This document shows, one piece after another, positions 1-8,337 of a stretch of 64,000 bases of DNA. The DNA is from Arenibacter algicola (GTDB lineage Bacteria > Bacteroidota > Bacteroidia > Flavobacteriales > Flavobacteriaceae): NCBI RefSeq assembly GCF_000733925.1, contig NZ_JPOO01000001.1, positions 1,488,001 through 1,552,000 on the forward strand, given 5' to 3'. The notes beneath the pieces are model-generated. The model saw only the letters and a list, made by a program, of their open reading frames with translations, was not told where the DNA came from and did not search any database. How positions within the stretch are numbered: position 1 is the stretch's first letter; each line of letters begins with the position of its first letter. Both the position numbers and the translations under genes were made by a program.

Positions 1-1149
1 GGCAGGTAATCCCAATTCCAACATTTTCTTTGTATGCATATTCATGACCCCTAAGCGCCATTTTTCGTTTATAGTTCCACTAAGTCTAGCCCCATACATT
101 ATAGGTACTTTCTGGGGAATTCCGGTAGAATCCTGGATAATACCGATACGTCTGGAGAAAAAGGGTCTGGCCGAATCAAAACCGGCATTGTCAAAAAGGT
201 CGCTATTTTCTAGGAAAAATTGTCTGCGTTCCGGGAACCTAAATTCGAACCTTGATAAATTTAGTATTTGTTCATCGACTTCTATTTGGGAGAAATCGGG
301 ATTCACCGTAAGGTCTAAATTCATTGATGGGCTAATGCTTACTTTGGCATCAAATCCAGTCTGTAGTTCTGTTGAGGAATCTGTTGGGTCTACCTCCCTA
401 TCTTCGAATGCACCTCCAGAGATATAAGGGATAAGTGAAATGTTGGAACTGGCCTTGGGAATAGGACCCTCCCAAATAAGCTGCCCCGCATAGGCAAAGG
501 TACCGGTATAGAATTGTCGTGGTGTACGTACCCAGGCCGACTTTATATTCCGTTTTTTATCCAAACGATCAAAAGTAACGTTCCATTCCTTAACATCACT
601 CTTGTATTTAAAACTTTTGAACGGGATTGCCAATTCGGCAATCCACTTGTCCTCGTATCTAACAACCTTGGAGTACCATTTATTGTCCCAATATATATTG
701 AAGGCGTTTTCTCCATTTCCGCCACTGGATACAGTTCCCTCTCTCTGGGCCCCTATGGCAGTTACATTAAAGAAATACCCGTTTAAACGGTCATTGTACG
801 GTCCAAATATAAAGGAAACATTATCGTTGATGGAGTAACTAAAATCCCTTCTAAGGGTGCTCACTACATCTGGCGTGTCATCGTCATAACATACAAAGGA
901 TACATATAGAAACTCGTCGTTGTAAGTCATCCGAGCCTCTGTTTGAAAAGGGGAGGGCAAACTATCTACCGGAAAGTTTTGATACCAATCATCAGCTACG
1001 TCGGCTTCCTTCCAGGCATTTTCATCCAGAACCCCGTCCAGCACGATGTCGCCATGGAACTTTTTGATCTTCAATTTTGTGCCCGGTAGATTTTGGGCAT
1101 AAATAATGGAAGATAAAAAAAGTAAGGTCAAATGTAAGCAATACTTCAT
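1..1149 (-). CDS. DUF5916 / family-9-like carbohydrate-binding outer-membrane protein (partial, C-terminus cut by window edge)
   Basis: The open frame starts at ATG 1149 and is still open at base 1, so 383 N-terminal codons are visible. Residues 1-18 form a signal peptide (MKYCLHLTLLFLSSIIYAQ). Next comes a domain like the family-9 carbohydrate-binding module, with DGVLDENAW and later YVSFVCYDDDTP and FIFGPYNDR. The start of the DUF5916 beta-barrel region follows, with motifs such as FPERRQFFLEN. These motifs are typical of large Bacteroidota proteins of about 750-850 residues often auto-annotated as hydrolase or membrane-associated. The function is unknown; an outer-membrane location is inferred from the family. 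A 495-bp gap separates it from the next gene, so it is probably a separate transcript. Confidence 0.85.
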   Translation of the reverse strand, partial: MKYCLHLTLLFLSSIIYAQNLPGTKLKIKKFHGDIVLDGVLDENAWKEADVADDWYQNFPVDSLPSPFQTEARMTYNDEFLYVSFVCYDDDTPDVVSTLRRDFSYSINDNVSFIFGPYNDRLNGYFFNVTAIGAQREGTVSSGGNGENAFNIYWDNKWYSKVVRYEDKWIAELAIPFKSFKYKSDVKEWNVTFDRLDKKRNIKSAWVRTPRQFYTGTFAYAGQLIWEGPIPKASSNISLIPYISGGAFEDREVDPTDSSTELQTGFDAKVSISPSMNLDLTVNPDFSQIEVDEQILNLSRFEFRFPERRQFFLENSDLFDNAGFDSARPFFSRRIGIIQDSTGIPQKVPIMYGARLSGTINEKWRLGVMNMHTKKMLELGLPA

Positions 1150-1644
1150 TTGTTCCCGGTTTTATGGTTGGTTTTGGGCTATATGTACTAAAGATAAACT
1201 ATTTATAGCTATTATTTCTATAACATGTCAATCCCATTTCTATTGGATTTATCCAGAGATGTTGGAAAACGCAAAGTTATTTTAACGTATAAACTAAGTT
1301 GAATTAGGAGGTTAAATCTTAACTGTTCTTTCGGGATTGTGGAACACTTTTTTTCGGCTTGGGAAATGAACAAATTTTAATGGCAGTAGAAGGTAATATG
1401 GTACTTTCTATTTTTGTGCCTGCAACGGATACAATGCCAATTTAAGGGAAAAAAGCCAACTGCAGCAATAGGGTAATCTATAACTGGTATACAGGAGTAA
1501 AAACAGACATATGGTTCATGGCCTGTTGAAGTATGAAGAGGTTATGGATGTAGTTCAAATGGAAAATATCTTTGTTTATTTCAAGTTAGAGGAAGTGGTC
1601 CATGCTTTAAGGTCATGAAGTGAATAGTTGACCTAAAAGTTTGC
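1150..1644. other. Intergenic gap, no convincing gene
   Basis: This 495-bp stretch separates the DUF5916 gene from the Lacal_2735-type gene. The only noteworthy frame is a 35-codon plus-strand ORF (1511-1618) with AGGAG at 1493-1497, about 13 nt upstream of its ATG. Its predicted peptide is unlike anything I recognise. It could be a small gene, the tail of a degraded gene, or chance. I see no strong terminator hairpin. Confidence 0.4.
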
Positions 1645-1815
1645 TCAATTCTTTTGCAGTGCAACAAGTTCCTCTAAGACTTCCTGGGCTTCTGCATACT
1701 TTTTGTCGCTTTCAGATCGGTTGATGCTGGAAAGTGTATGCCACTCCTTCATAAGTCCATTGTATTTTTCTTGAAGTTTTTTTTCCTTGGATTTGTTTTT
1801 GAATATTCCGAACAT
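1645..1815 (-). CDS. Lacal_2735 family small protein
   Basis: This is a 56-residue protein starting MFGIFKNKSKEKKLQEKY. It is lysine/glutamate rich and wholly helical in character, with NRSESDKKYAEAQ in the middle. That layout (MFG-aromatic-K start, then charged helices and an NR.SD.KYAEA motif) matches the short Lacal_2735 family of Flavobacteriia, whose function is unknown. It lies 2 bp downstream of the glutathione peroxidase gene on the same strand, so it is probably the last gene of the operon that begins near 4745. Confidence 0.75.
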   Translation of the reverse strand: MFGIFKNKSKEKKLQEKYNGLMKEWHTLSSINRSESDKKYAEAQEVLEELVALQKN

Positions 1816-1817
1816 GA

Positions 1818-2360
1818 TTATTTTATTAAGAATTTAGTTATTTTAGAACTCATGGGATTGGTGTTGGAAAAGAAATAATCGACTAAATTCCCCTTTTCGT
1901 CCACTAGATATTTTTGAAAATTCCATTTCACTGTAGAATTTTTATGGCCATTTACATCTTTGTTAGTAAGCCATCTGTATAAGGGGTGTTGGTTTTTTCC
2001 TTTAACATCGATCTTTTCGGTCATTAAGAATTTTACCCCATAATTTACTTCACAAAATGTTTCAATATCTGCAGGGCTACCTGGTTCTTGGCCCCCAAAT
2101 TGATTACAGGGCAATCCTATAACCACTAAATTATTTTTATAGGAATCTTGGAGTTCCTGTAATTGCTTGTATTGGGGGGTAAAGCCACATTTTGAAGCCA
2201 CATTTACAAAAAGGATATACTTTCCCTCAAAGTCTTTCAAATTTATGTGCGCAGCGCTTAGGCTGTTTATTTTGACATCATATATGGATTGCCGATCCAT
2301 CTTTTCCTTGGGTATGGAACTGGTGAATAAGGTTGCGGCAAATGTTTTGAAGGGGTTCAT
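1818..2360 (-). CDS. Glutathione peroxidase family thiol peroxidase
   Basis: The 180-residue product carries the three family signatures: SKCGFTPQ with the peroxidatic Cys at about residue 58, LPCNQFGGQEPG with the catalytic Gln, and KWNFQKYLVD with the Trp/Asn. A cysteine takes the place of selenocysteine. Most bacterial members reduce lipid or alkyl hydroperoxides with thioredoxin rather than glutathione. The first 20 residues lie upstream of MDRQSIYDVKINSL, where family members usually begin, so initiation at about 2300 is an alternative. The gene follows the SDR gene by 3 bp and probably defends against photo-oxidative damage with its cluster neighbours (inference). Confidence 0.93.
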   Translation of the reverse strand: MNPFKTFAATLFTSSIPKEKMDRQSIYDVKINSLSAAHINLKDFEGKYILFVNVASKCGFTPQYKQLQELQDSYKNNLVVIGLPCNQFGGQEPGSPADIETFCEVNYGVKFLMTEKIDVKGKNQHPLYRWLTNKDVNGHKNSTVKWNFQKYLVDEKGNLVDYFFSNTNPMSSKITKFLIK

Positions 2361-2363
2361 ACA

Positions 2364-3047
2364 TTAAATTTTAAATGTTACAATTCCATAGTCCATTTCA
2401 AATATTTGACCTGAGATCGAGGATGCTTTTTCAGACAATAGAAATTCGGCCATTCCCGCTACTTCCTTGGGATCTAGGAATTTCTTTAAAGGATGACGTT
2501 CTTTAATATTTTCGATCATCTTTTCATTGCGCAGAAGTTTTGAAGCCAATTCGGTATCAGTAACCGTAGGTGCAATGGCATTAATACGTATCGTGGGCGC
2601 CAATTCGGCACCTAGGGATTTCACCAAACCTTCCACGCCAGATTTGGCTGTGGCAATACTGGCGTGGTACGGCATTCCTAATTTGGAGGCCACAGTGCTA
2701 AAAAGTAACACTGATGGGTGTTGCCCTTTTTTTAATACCTCCAAATACTTCTGAATGGCCTTGACGGCACCAATAACATTTATTTCAAAATCTTCCCTAA
2801 AGTCTTCCAAACTAAAACGCGAAATAGGTTTTAAATTGATGCTTCCGGGACAGTACACTATGGCATCCAGTGCAGTAATTTCAGGCAAATCGTCCTTAAG
2901 GATATCAACATTGTAATGTGTTAGGTTGCCGTGAGTATATTCTGGTGCCGTCCTACTAAGATTGATTACTTTATGGGAATCTACCAAATTACCAACAATA
3001 GCTTTTCCTATTCCCTTACTGCCTCCTACAATGACTATTGTCTTCAT
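2364..3047 (-). CDS. Short-chain dehydrogenase/reductase-like protein lacking the usual catalytic Tyr
   Basis: The 227-residue Rossmann protein has VGGSKGIGKAIV as nucleotide-binding motif and a Ser in LLFSTVASKLG. The expected YxxxK is not there: the stretch reads YHASIATAK, so the residue four before the Lys is Ile and the only Tyr is eight before it. It may be a divergent reductase using another residue, or a non-catalytic NAD(P)-binding protein. It sits 9 bp after a 76-residue unknown and 3 bp before glutathione peroxidase, in the folE/TIGR03643 operon. The substrate is unknown. Confidence 0.85.
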   Translation of the reverse strand: MKTIVIVGGSKGIGKAIVGNLVDSHKVINLSRTAPEYTHGNLTHYNVDILKDDLPEITALDAIVYCPGSINLKPISRFSLEDFREDFEINVIGAVKAIQKYLEVLKKGQHPSVLLFSTVASKLGMPYHASIATAKSGVEGLVKSLGAELAPTIRINAIAPTVTDTELASKLLRNEKMIENIKERHPLKKFLDPKEVAGMAEFLLSEKASSISGQIFEMDYGIVTFKI

Positions 3048-3056
3048 TTTTTTGTA

Positions 3057-3287
3057 TTAAATTTTGGTAACCAAATGTTTGCCTTTTAGCCTTTTTTCTA
3101 CTATACGTTTTATGGCGGTCAGGCGCTTCATGATATCCATAACCTTGTCATCCTTCTTGCTTTTATAAATTTCATTCAGTCCCAGGATTAGCGCTTTTGC
3201 TTTCCTCGAAATTTCAATTCTGTCGCTGGTGGAGAGCGATTTTAGTTTTCTTTGTTCAAATTCCAGTGCTTCGTTAATGAGGTCCAT
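3057..3287 (-). CDS. Small conserved-looking charged protein, unknown function
   Basis: This 76-residue protein, rich in Lys, Glu and Leu, has no signal peptide or membrane segment and is predicted mostly helical (MDLINEALEFEQRKLKSL at the start, MKRLTAIKRIVEKRLKGK near the end). I do not recognise a family. It is tightly packed between folE (4 bp upstream) and the SDR gene (9 bp downstream), which supports real translation and co-expression. It may be an accessory factor for a neighbouring enzyme, but nothing in the sequence proves this. Confidence 0.65.
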   Translation of the reverse strand: MDLINEALEFEQRKLKSLSTSDRIEISRKAKALILGLNEIYKSKKDDKVMDIMKRLTAIKRIVEKRLKGKHLVTKI

Positions 3288-3291
3288 AATA

Positions 3292-3990
3292 TTAATTTTT
3301 AAGATAGTTTTGTAATTCTGCTACTTTTGATGGAGTATTAAATTTACCTCCATAATAGGAGGTTACAGTTGCGGATGTTTCATCTTTAATGCCCCTTGAT
3401 GACACACAAAGGTGTTTGGCATCTATAATTACCGCAACGTCGTCAGTGCCTAAAATACGTTTCAAATCCTCTGCGATTTGATTGGTAAGGCGTTCCTGTA
3501 CCTGTGGCCTTTTGGCATAGTACTGTACAATTCTGTTCAACTTGGACAGGCCTATTACTTTTCCGGAAGAGATATAGGCCACATGTGCTTTTCCAATGAT
3601 GGGTACAAAGTGGTGTTCGCAGTTGGAATAGAAAGTAATATTCTTTTCCACCAACATTTGATTGTACTGATATTTATTATCGAATAATGCTATTTTTGGC
3701 TTGTTTGCCGGATTTAAACCAGAGAAAATCTCATCGATATACATCTTGGCAACTCGCTCAGGAGTACCTTTCAGGGAATCATCTGTAAGATCCAATCCCA
3801 TGACATCCATAATCTCCTGAAATAATAATGCAATACGTTGTTTTTTTTCTGTGTCCGACAGTTTAAAGGCATCTGGCTTCATTGGGGTTTCCAAACCTGT
3901 ATAGAGGTGGTCGTCGCCGATATCCTCATGGGTGAAACCATTTAATTTATGTCCGTTTTTTTTGTTTAGGGTTAAGGTATCTATATTCAT
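3292..3990 (-). CDS. folE: GTP cyclohydrolase I
   Basis: The 232-residue product makes 7,8-dihydroneopterin triphosphate from GTP, the first step to folate or tetrahydrobiopterin-type cofactors. It shows the FolE core: FYSNCEHHFVPIIGKAHVAY with zinc ligands and catalytic His, SKLNRIVQYYAKRPQVQERL, and AKHLCVSSRGIKD with the second zinc Cys. The N-terminal 40 residues are an extension. Its place in an operon with TIGR03643, SDR and peroxidase genes, not with other folate genes (folP is at 53 kb), suggests a specialised, possibly light-induced role. In Pseudomonas putida a folE copy belongs to the LitR light regulon. Confidence 0.96.
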   Translation of the reverse strand: MNIDTLTLNKKNGHKLNGFTHEDIGDDHLYTGLETPMKPDAFKLSDTEKKQRIALLFQEIMDVMGLDLTDDSLKGTPERVAKMYIDEIFSGLNPANKPKIALFDNKYQYNQMLVEKNITFYSNCEHHFVPIIGKAHVAYISSGKVIGLSKLNRIVQYYAKRPQVQERLTNQIAEDLKRILGTDDVAVIIDAKHLCVSSRGIKDETSATVTSYYGGKFNTPSKVAELQNYLKN

Positions 3991-4044
3991 AATATCTTTT
4001 TAGTGTGCTGTACTTATGTACTCATCCCATAAGTCAAAGCACTT

Positions 4045-4317
4045 TTATCGTTTTGAAATTGAGTTATGTGTAATCTGTTTTTGTCTAGAACATTTAAAAC
4101 GACCTTCTACAAAAGTTCTTAATTTTTGATGTTTGGTGGCCCGTCCTTGAACGCGTTGGCGCCACATTTTAAAACTACTTGGTTTCATTTCCCGTCGCAT
4201 AAGCTTAATTACTTCTTGCTCACGCATAGAGAACTGATAGATTATGGCTTCAAATGGAGTTCTGTCTTCCCAGGCCATTTCAATAATACGGTCTATATCC
4301 CTTTCGCTCAAACTCAT
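4045..4317 (-). CDS. TIGR03643 family protein
   Basis: The 90-residue basic protein has the signature DRIIEMAWEDRTPFEAI, then QEVIKLMRREMKPSSFKMW and a basic end (RVQGRATKHQK). That layout matches TIGR03643, a short uncharacterised family that tends to occur near photolyase/cryptochrome and MerR-B12 genes. The helical, Arg/Lys-rich make-up and the EREQEVIKLMR-like segment resemble a helix-turn-helix, so nucleic-acid binding is possible but unproven. Its start overlaps the stop of the upstream 143-residue gene by 4 bp, implying translational coupling. Confidence 0.85.
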   Translation of the reverse strand: MSLSERDIDRIIEMAWEDRTPFEAIIYQFSMREQEVIKLMRREMKPSSFKMWRQRVQGRATKHQKLRTFVEGRFKCSRQKQITHNSISKR

Positions 4318-4745
4318 TTGAAATTTAAAAAATCATATTTTGACTCATATTTAGCTTTTTGTCTCATCAATTTAAGTAGGAGAGGTTTACTCTGTTCAAA
4401 GGCCCCATCTTTTCTGAACCTAACAAATCGCCCTTGGGCATATAGACTGCTATAGTCACCTTTGTAAATAACCAATTGATAAAATGGAATGACCCATGTA
4501 AAATTGATGGTACCTTTGATTATTCTCACCAATATTCCCAGCGGGCGTAATTCTATATTGGCATAAGTTGCATCAAAAGTACTGTTGAGATAATCTTTCA
4601 TATTATCACTGGATTCCTCAATAACCATTCTTTTAGAAACAGTTCCTTTCATTTTAATAGTTTTTATAAAGCTGAAAGGTTTCCCGACCAAATCATTTAT
4701 AAGTAGGGAAATATCTTTGTTTCTATGTGAGGTTTCTAAAATCAT
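4314..4745 (-). CDS. Conserved-looking hypothetical protein, first gene of the folE operon
   Basis: This 143-residue protein of mixed alpha/beta character has hydrophobic strands (YANIELRPLGILVRIIKG, FTWVIPFYQLVIYKG) and a basic C-terminus. It has no signal peptide and no motif I recognise. The gene is first in the minus-strand run 4745-1645, directly behind the palindrome at 4778-4807 and a TAGCTTTG promoter element, and overlaps the TIGR03643 gene by 4 bp. Context suggests a role in the light or oxidative response; the biochemical function is unknown. Confidence 0.7.
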   Translation of the reverse strand: MILETSHRNKDISLLINDLVGKPFSFIKTIKMKGTVSKRMVIEESSDNMKDYLNSTFDATYANIELRPLGILVRIIKGTINFTWVIPFYQLVIYKGDYSSLYAQGRFVRFRKDGAFEQSKPLLLKLMRQKAKYESKYDFLNFK

Positions 4746-4764
4746 ATTACTTCTGCACTATACT

Positions 4765-4772
4765 CAAAGCTA
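4765..4772 (-). promoter_or_regulatory. Candidate -7 promoter element (TAnnTTTG type)
   Basis: On the minus strand this reads TAGCTTTG, an exact match to the Bacteroidota -7 consensus TAnnTTTG. It lies about 20 bp upstream of the ATG at 4745. The palindrome 4778-4807 covers the spacer and -33 region just upstream, a good position for a repressor. I see no clear TTG -33 element at standard spacing. Confidence 0.5.
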
Positions 4773-4777
4773 CAAAA

Positions 4778-4807
4778 TGTTTAAGTATTGTGAAAATAAG
4801 TTAAACA
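4778..4807. promoter_or_regulatory. Candidate operator: TGTTTAA-N16-TTAAACA palindrome (copy 1)
   Basis: Perfect 7-bp arms TGTTTAA (4778-4784) and TTAAACA (4801-4807) are separated by 16 bp. The same arms with the same spacer occur upstream of the TetR gene at 8338-8367. The identity extends left over TACAAAA (4771-4777), while the spacers differ. A conserved palindrome with non-conserved spacer is what a dimeric or tetrameric regulator site looks like. The best candidate regulator is the MerR-B12 protein at 8552-9451 (inference). Confidence 0.6.
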
Positions 4808-4861
4808 GAATTGGATTCTATTTTCTTATGGTGGTATAGGCTAATACTATATAAAGGAACT

Positions 4862-6286
4862 CTAATTGGTCACCAATTTATTGATAAGTCCATTGAAGAT
4901 TAATCCATGGAAGGGAAACACGCTGTACCAATACAGACGGCCGGCAAGCCCTCGGGGCCGAAAAGTAGCGGTTTGTTTCAGAAGTCCATTTTCAATTTTA
5001 AATTCTAACCAAGCTTCTCCTGGAAGTTTCATTTCTGCGTATAACAATAGTTTTTTTTCGTTTTTATCGCTAAAAATGACTCTCCAAAAATCTAGGGCGT
5101 CCCCAGCATCCAATTCGGAAACATGGGTTCTTCCTCTACGCAACCCAATACCACCCACCAATTTATCCAGATACCCTCTTATTTTCCAGAGGAAATTGCC
5201 GTAATACCACCCCGTGGTACCTCCAATAGACCAAATCTTGTTGATAGTGGACTGTTCATTTTGCACTTTTCGTTCTTTATAATCCTTAAAACATCCAAAT
5301 TGGGGAACATTGATGTATTTGTGCAGGTTATTCTTTAAGCGGCCGCTGCTCACCATGGAATCCTTCCAACTGGATACGATACTATTTTGTTCAATTTTTT
5401 CGAAGGCCAATTGCACGGCCTCTTTATAGGTTATAGGGTGTACGTCTAAGAGTTCATTGATATTGCTGGGCTTTCCAACAATTTGGACGCCCATGCTGTC
5501 CACCAATGTTGTTGCCAATTTGTAGGAGGTGGAGGTTACAAAATACAACCAATAAGAAGAAAGTTTTGGAGTCATGACCGGCACTGTTAAAATATAGCGT
5601 TTTAGCCCCCTTGTTTCTGCAAACTCCAAGAGCATTTGCTTATAGGTTAAAATTTCGGGACCAAAAATGTCATATGAGCTGTTATAAAGCTCTTTCCTTC
5701 CCTTTGCCCGTGATAAAAAAGCCAATACATCCCTTATCGCCAAGGGTTGGGTTTTGGTATTAAGCCATTTTGGCGCTACCATTACAGGTAGTTTTTCAAC
5801 CAGGTCCCTAATGATCTCAAAGGAGGAGCTTCCCGATCCAACAATGATACCTGCCTTAAAAACGGTAAGTCCGTAAGAATCAGAAGCTAAAATTTCTTCT
5901 ACATTTTTTCTGGACTGTAAATGTTTGGAAAGTTGTTCTTCGTTTGTAATACCACTTAGATAAATAACTTGCTTAAGGTTGGTAGTGGAAAAATAGTTTT
6001 TGAAATTGGCTGCACAAGCGGCTTCCAGGCGCTCAAAATTATTGGAAGAGTTAGACATGGAATGTATAAGATAATATGCCACATCAATATCTTTGGGTAT
6101 ATGTTTTAGAGTTTCCGGTTTTAAAAAATCGGCCTCGATTATACTGATATTTTCATCATCGAGGTAGTTTTTATCCGCTCTTAACTTATCCCGTACAGCG
6201 CAGACTACAGTATGCCCTTCATGGGTCAAAATAGGAATCAATCGTTTTCCGATATATCCTGTGGCGCCTGTTACGAGAATTTTCAT
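4862..6286 (-). CDS. NAD(P)-binding SDR-type protein with C-terminal DUF2867
   Basis: The 474-residue product has an N-terminal Rossmann domain of the NmrA/YbjT type (MKILVTGATGYIGKRL, glycine motif at residues 7-13) and AYYLIHSMS. After about residue 320 comes a DUF2867-like domain with GGTTGWYYG, DALDFWRVI and LLLYAEMKLPGEAWLEF. Family members are atypical SDRs, usually without demonstrated activity. The gene lies 43 bp downstream of the ABC1 kinase gene and probably shares its transcript. Homologues often sit next to photolyase and MerR-B12 genes, fitting a light-induced role. Confidence 0.88.
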   Translation of the reverse strand: MKILVTGATGYIGKRLIPILTHEGHTVVCAVRDKLRADKNYLDDENISIIEADFLKPETLKHIPKDIDVAYYLIHSMSNSSNNFERLEAACAANFKNYFSTTNLKQVIYLSGITNEEQLSKHLQSRKNVEEILASDSYGLTVFKAGIIVGSGSSSFEIIRDLVEKLPVMVAPKWLNTKTQPLAIRDVLAFLSRAKGRKELYNSSYDIFGPEILTYKQMLLEFAETRGLKRYILTVPVMTPKLSSYWLYFVTSTSYKLATTLVDSMGVQIVGKPSNINELLDVHPITYKEAVQLAFEKIEQNSIVSSWKDSMVSSGRLKNNLHKYINVPQFGCFKDYKERKVQNEQSTINKIWSIGGTTGWYYGNFLWKIRGYLDKLVGGIGLRRGRTHVSELDAGDALDFWRVIFSDKNEKKLLLYAEMKLPGEAWLEFKIENGLLKQTATFRPRGLAGRLYWYSVFPFHGLIFNGLINKLVTN

Positions 6287-6329
6287 TTATTGTTTTATAT
6301 AGGATAAATAATTCAGCTTCACTCGGACA

Positions 6330-7640
6330 TTAAAATCCATTGAAGTTGTTAATCTTAATATTGTCGGCTTTTAAATCGAACATAAGGTTGTACAAACCAA
6401 AAAATGTCCTATTAATATAGATAAAATGTTTGGACCCTCTGTTACCGTTCATTTTGCGTAGTTCGGTGCTCTTGGAGTAACGCTGTCCCAATTCTGTGAT
6501 TTTTCCGAAGAATTCTTTATTTGAAAAGTCGAAAGTTTCCACCTGAAATGGTTGGGTGAAAAGACTTAACAATTCATGGAACATCTCCGTGAAGAATTCG
6601 GCTTCCTCTGGGGAATCGTCTTCACGTAAAATCTCCAGTTCATATAATTTGGAAACGAAGAATTTCTGGTCGTTAATATTCTCTGGTTTGGCCAACTCAA
6701 AATAAGGGACGTAGAAATCATTGGGAATAATTTTCATACAGCCAAAATCCAAGGCAATCAATTTACCTTCCTTGGATACCAAGAAATTTCCAGGATGTGG
6801 ATCTGCATGTACTTTTCTCAACTTATGTATTTGGAACATATAAAAATCCCATAATGCCTGTCCCAATTGGTTGGCTTTCTCCTGATCGGTATTATAGGCT
6901 GTAAATTCTGAAAGGTGTTCACCTTGCATGAAATCCATGGTAATAATTCGATCAGAGGACAATTCTTCGTAATATTGAGGAAACAAAAGGTTGGGAATGT
7001 ATGAGCAGGCATCAGCAATTTCCTTACTCTGTTCCATTTCCAACACATAATTTGTTTCCTCTATTAACTTTCCTTCAACTTCCTTAAAATACTTGTCCGA
7101 ATCTTTGCCCTTAATATTAAACATTTTAATAGCAATAGGTTTAACAAGTGCAAGGTCGGAGGCTATACTCTCGGCAACTCCAGGATATTGGATTTTCACA
7201 GCAAGTTTTTTCCCATATTTTGCTGCCTCATGGACTTGTCCAATACTGGCAGCGTTGACTGAAGTTGTGTTGAAGGAATCAAATAATTCATTTGGCAGTT
7301 TGCCAAAATAATTTTTAAAAGTTTTAATTACTAGAGGGGGCGATAATGGGGGAACTGAAAATTGGGCCAAAGAAAACTTTTCCACATATGCTTGGGGCAT
7401 TATACTTTTTTCCATGCTCAACATTTGAGCCACTTTAAGGGCACTTCCTTTAAGTTGTTTAAGGCTATCATAAATATCTCCCGCATTGTTCTCGTTGAGC
7501 CGTGATCTTGCCTCAACCTCTGTTTTCGTTAGTTTGTCGCCATAATACTTTAGATAATTTACCCCAACTCTGGCACCCGTGGACACCAGTTTTGAAGCGC
7601 GATGTATTTTAGAAACAGGTATATTGTCTATTGTTTTCAT
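6330..7640 (-). CDS. ABC1/AarF/UbiB-type atypical kinase
   Basis: The 436-residue protein shows ABC1-family landmarks: the KxGQ-like segment GSALKVAQMLSM, an Ala-rich loop region GQVHEAAKYGKKLAVKIQYPGV with the ATP-site Lys, HADPHPGNFLVSKEG as catalytic loop and ALDFGCMK as the metal-binding DFG. Family members (UbiB, COQ8) support isoprenoid quinone synthesis through ATPase or kinase activity. No C-terminal membrane helices stand out. It starts 9 bp after the TetR gene ends and precedes the DUF2867 gene. Flavobacteria use menaquinone, so the substrate here is open. Confidence 0.92.
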   Translation of the reverse strand: MKTIDNIPVSKIHRASKLVSTGARVGVNYLKYYGDKLTKTEVEARSRLNENNAGDIYDSLKQLKGSALKVAQMLSMEKSIMPQAYVEKFSLAQFSVPPLSPPLVIKTFKNYFGKLPNELFDSFNTTSVNAASIGQVHEAAKYGKKLAVKIQYPGVAESIASDLALVKPIAIKMFNIKGKDSDKYFKEVEGKLIEETNYVLEMEQSKEIADACSYIPNLLFPQYYEELSSDRIITMDFMQGEHLSEFTAYNTDQEKANQLGQALWDFYMFQIHKLRKVHADPHPGNFLVSKEGKLIALDFGCMKIIPNDFYVPYFELAKPENINDQKFFVSKLYELEILREDDSPEEAEFFTEMFHELLSLFTQPFQVETFDFSNKEFFGKITELGQRYSKSTELRKMNGNRGSKHFIYINRTFFGLYNLMFDLKADNIKINNFNGF

Positions 7641-7649
7641 AGAATGTTT

Positions 7650-8306
7650 TTAATTCATGTGCATTTTTTCCTTGAAAAGAAATTTTCCAAAGTCGATTAC
7701 ACTTTTGAGCGGCGCAATATTCAAAACATCGAAACTGGTGTTGACCGATTTCTCTATAAAGATGTCGGTCTTTTCAAAGGCAGCCGAGGTGTCTTCCATC
7801 CAGAATTTAATGGTCAATAAAAATTGTAACCAAGCCGATTCTTGCAGTGCTCTACGTTGAATTTTATCTATTTGTTCCTGTTTAATGTCCAAGGTTTCAA
7901 TGTCCAATTCCTCTATGTAGAAGGTGAAATTCTTTTTGAGCCCTGAAAGTAGCGTTAGTCCCTTTAGGCCGTTTTTATGGCGGTGTAGTGAGTACATTAC
8001 ATAACTTCTATTGGCCGTTAAATTTTCAAAAAAGGTGTAGTAAAAACTTAATAGCTTATTTCGGGCATCGAAGGATTTATAATCTTCGCTTTTTTCCAGT
8101 ACAGAAATGGTATTATTAAAAAAAGCTTCGAAAATATGTTTTTCAATGGCTTCGAACGAACCAAAAAATTCATAGAACTTAGACTCTTCAAAGTTGTTGG
8201 CTTTTGCAAAGGCATAAACCGATTTGGGGTTTTCATTATGTTCAAGGACATAATCCATATAAGATGAGATAATGTCGTTTTCTGTTATTGTTTTCTTTTT
8301 TGCCAT
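7650..8306 (-). CDS. TetR/AcrR-type transcriptional regulator
   Basis: The 218-residue protein has an N-terminal HTH of TetR shape (residues 6-55: ITENDIISSYMDYVLEH, then PKSVYAFAKANNFEESKFYEFFGSFEAIEKHI) followed by an all-helical ligand-binding domain. It is the first gene of the run TetR-ABC1-DUF2867 and lies behind the palindrome 8338-8367. This particular TetR type is often paired with ABC1 kinase genes in Flavobacteriia. The ligand is unknown. It may be induced by light through the upstream operator and then act as a second-tier regulator. Confidence 0.88.
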   Translation of the reverse strand: MAKKKTITENDIISSYMDYVLEHNENPKSVYAFAKANNFEESKFYEFFGSFEAIEKHIFEAFFNNTISVLEKSEDYKSFDARNKLLSFYYTFFENLTANRSYVMYSLHRHKNGLKGLTLLSGLKKNFTFYIEELDIETLDIKQEQIDKIQRRALQESAWLQFLLTIKFWMEDTSAAFEKTDIFIEKSVNTSFDVLNIAPLKSVIDFGKFLFKEKMHMN

Positions 8307-8337
8307 GATTTTCTGTTGTATGGTACAAGATACAAAA

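Noticed and set aside
44..427. Plus-strand ORF of 127 codons
   Set aside because: It is the shadow of the DUF5916 gene on the opposite strand, whose frame gives a signal peptide and recognised motifs.
1511..1618. 35-codon plus-strand ORF with AGGAG upstream, possibly a small protein or gene remnant
   Set aside because: Too short, no family, no conserved context visible; could be chance. It needs a homology search before being called.
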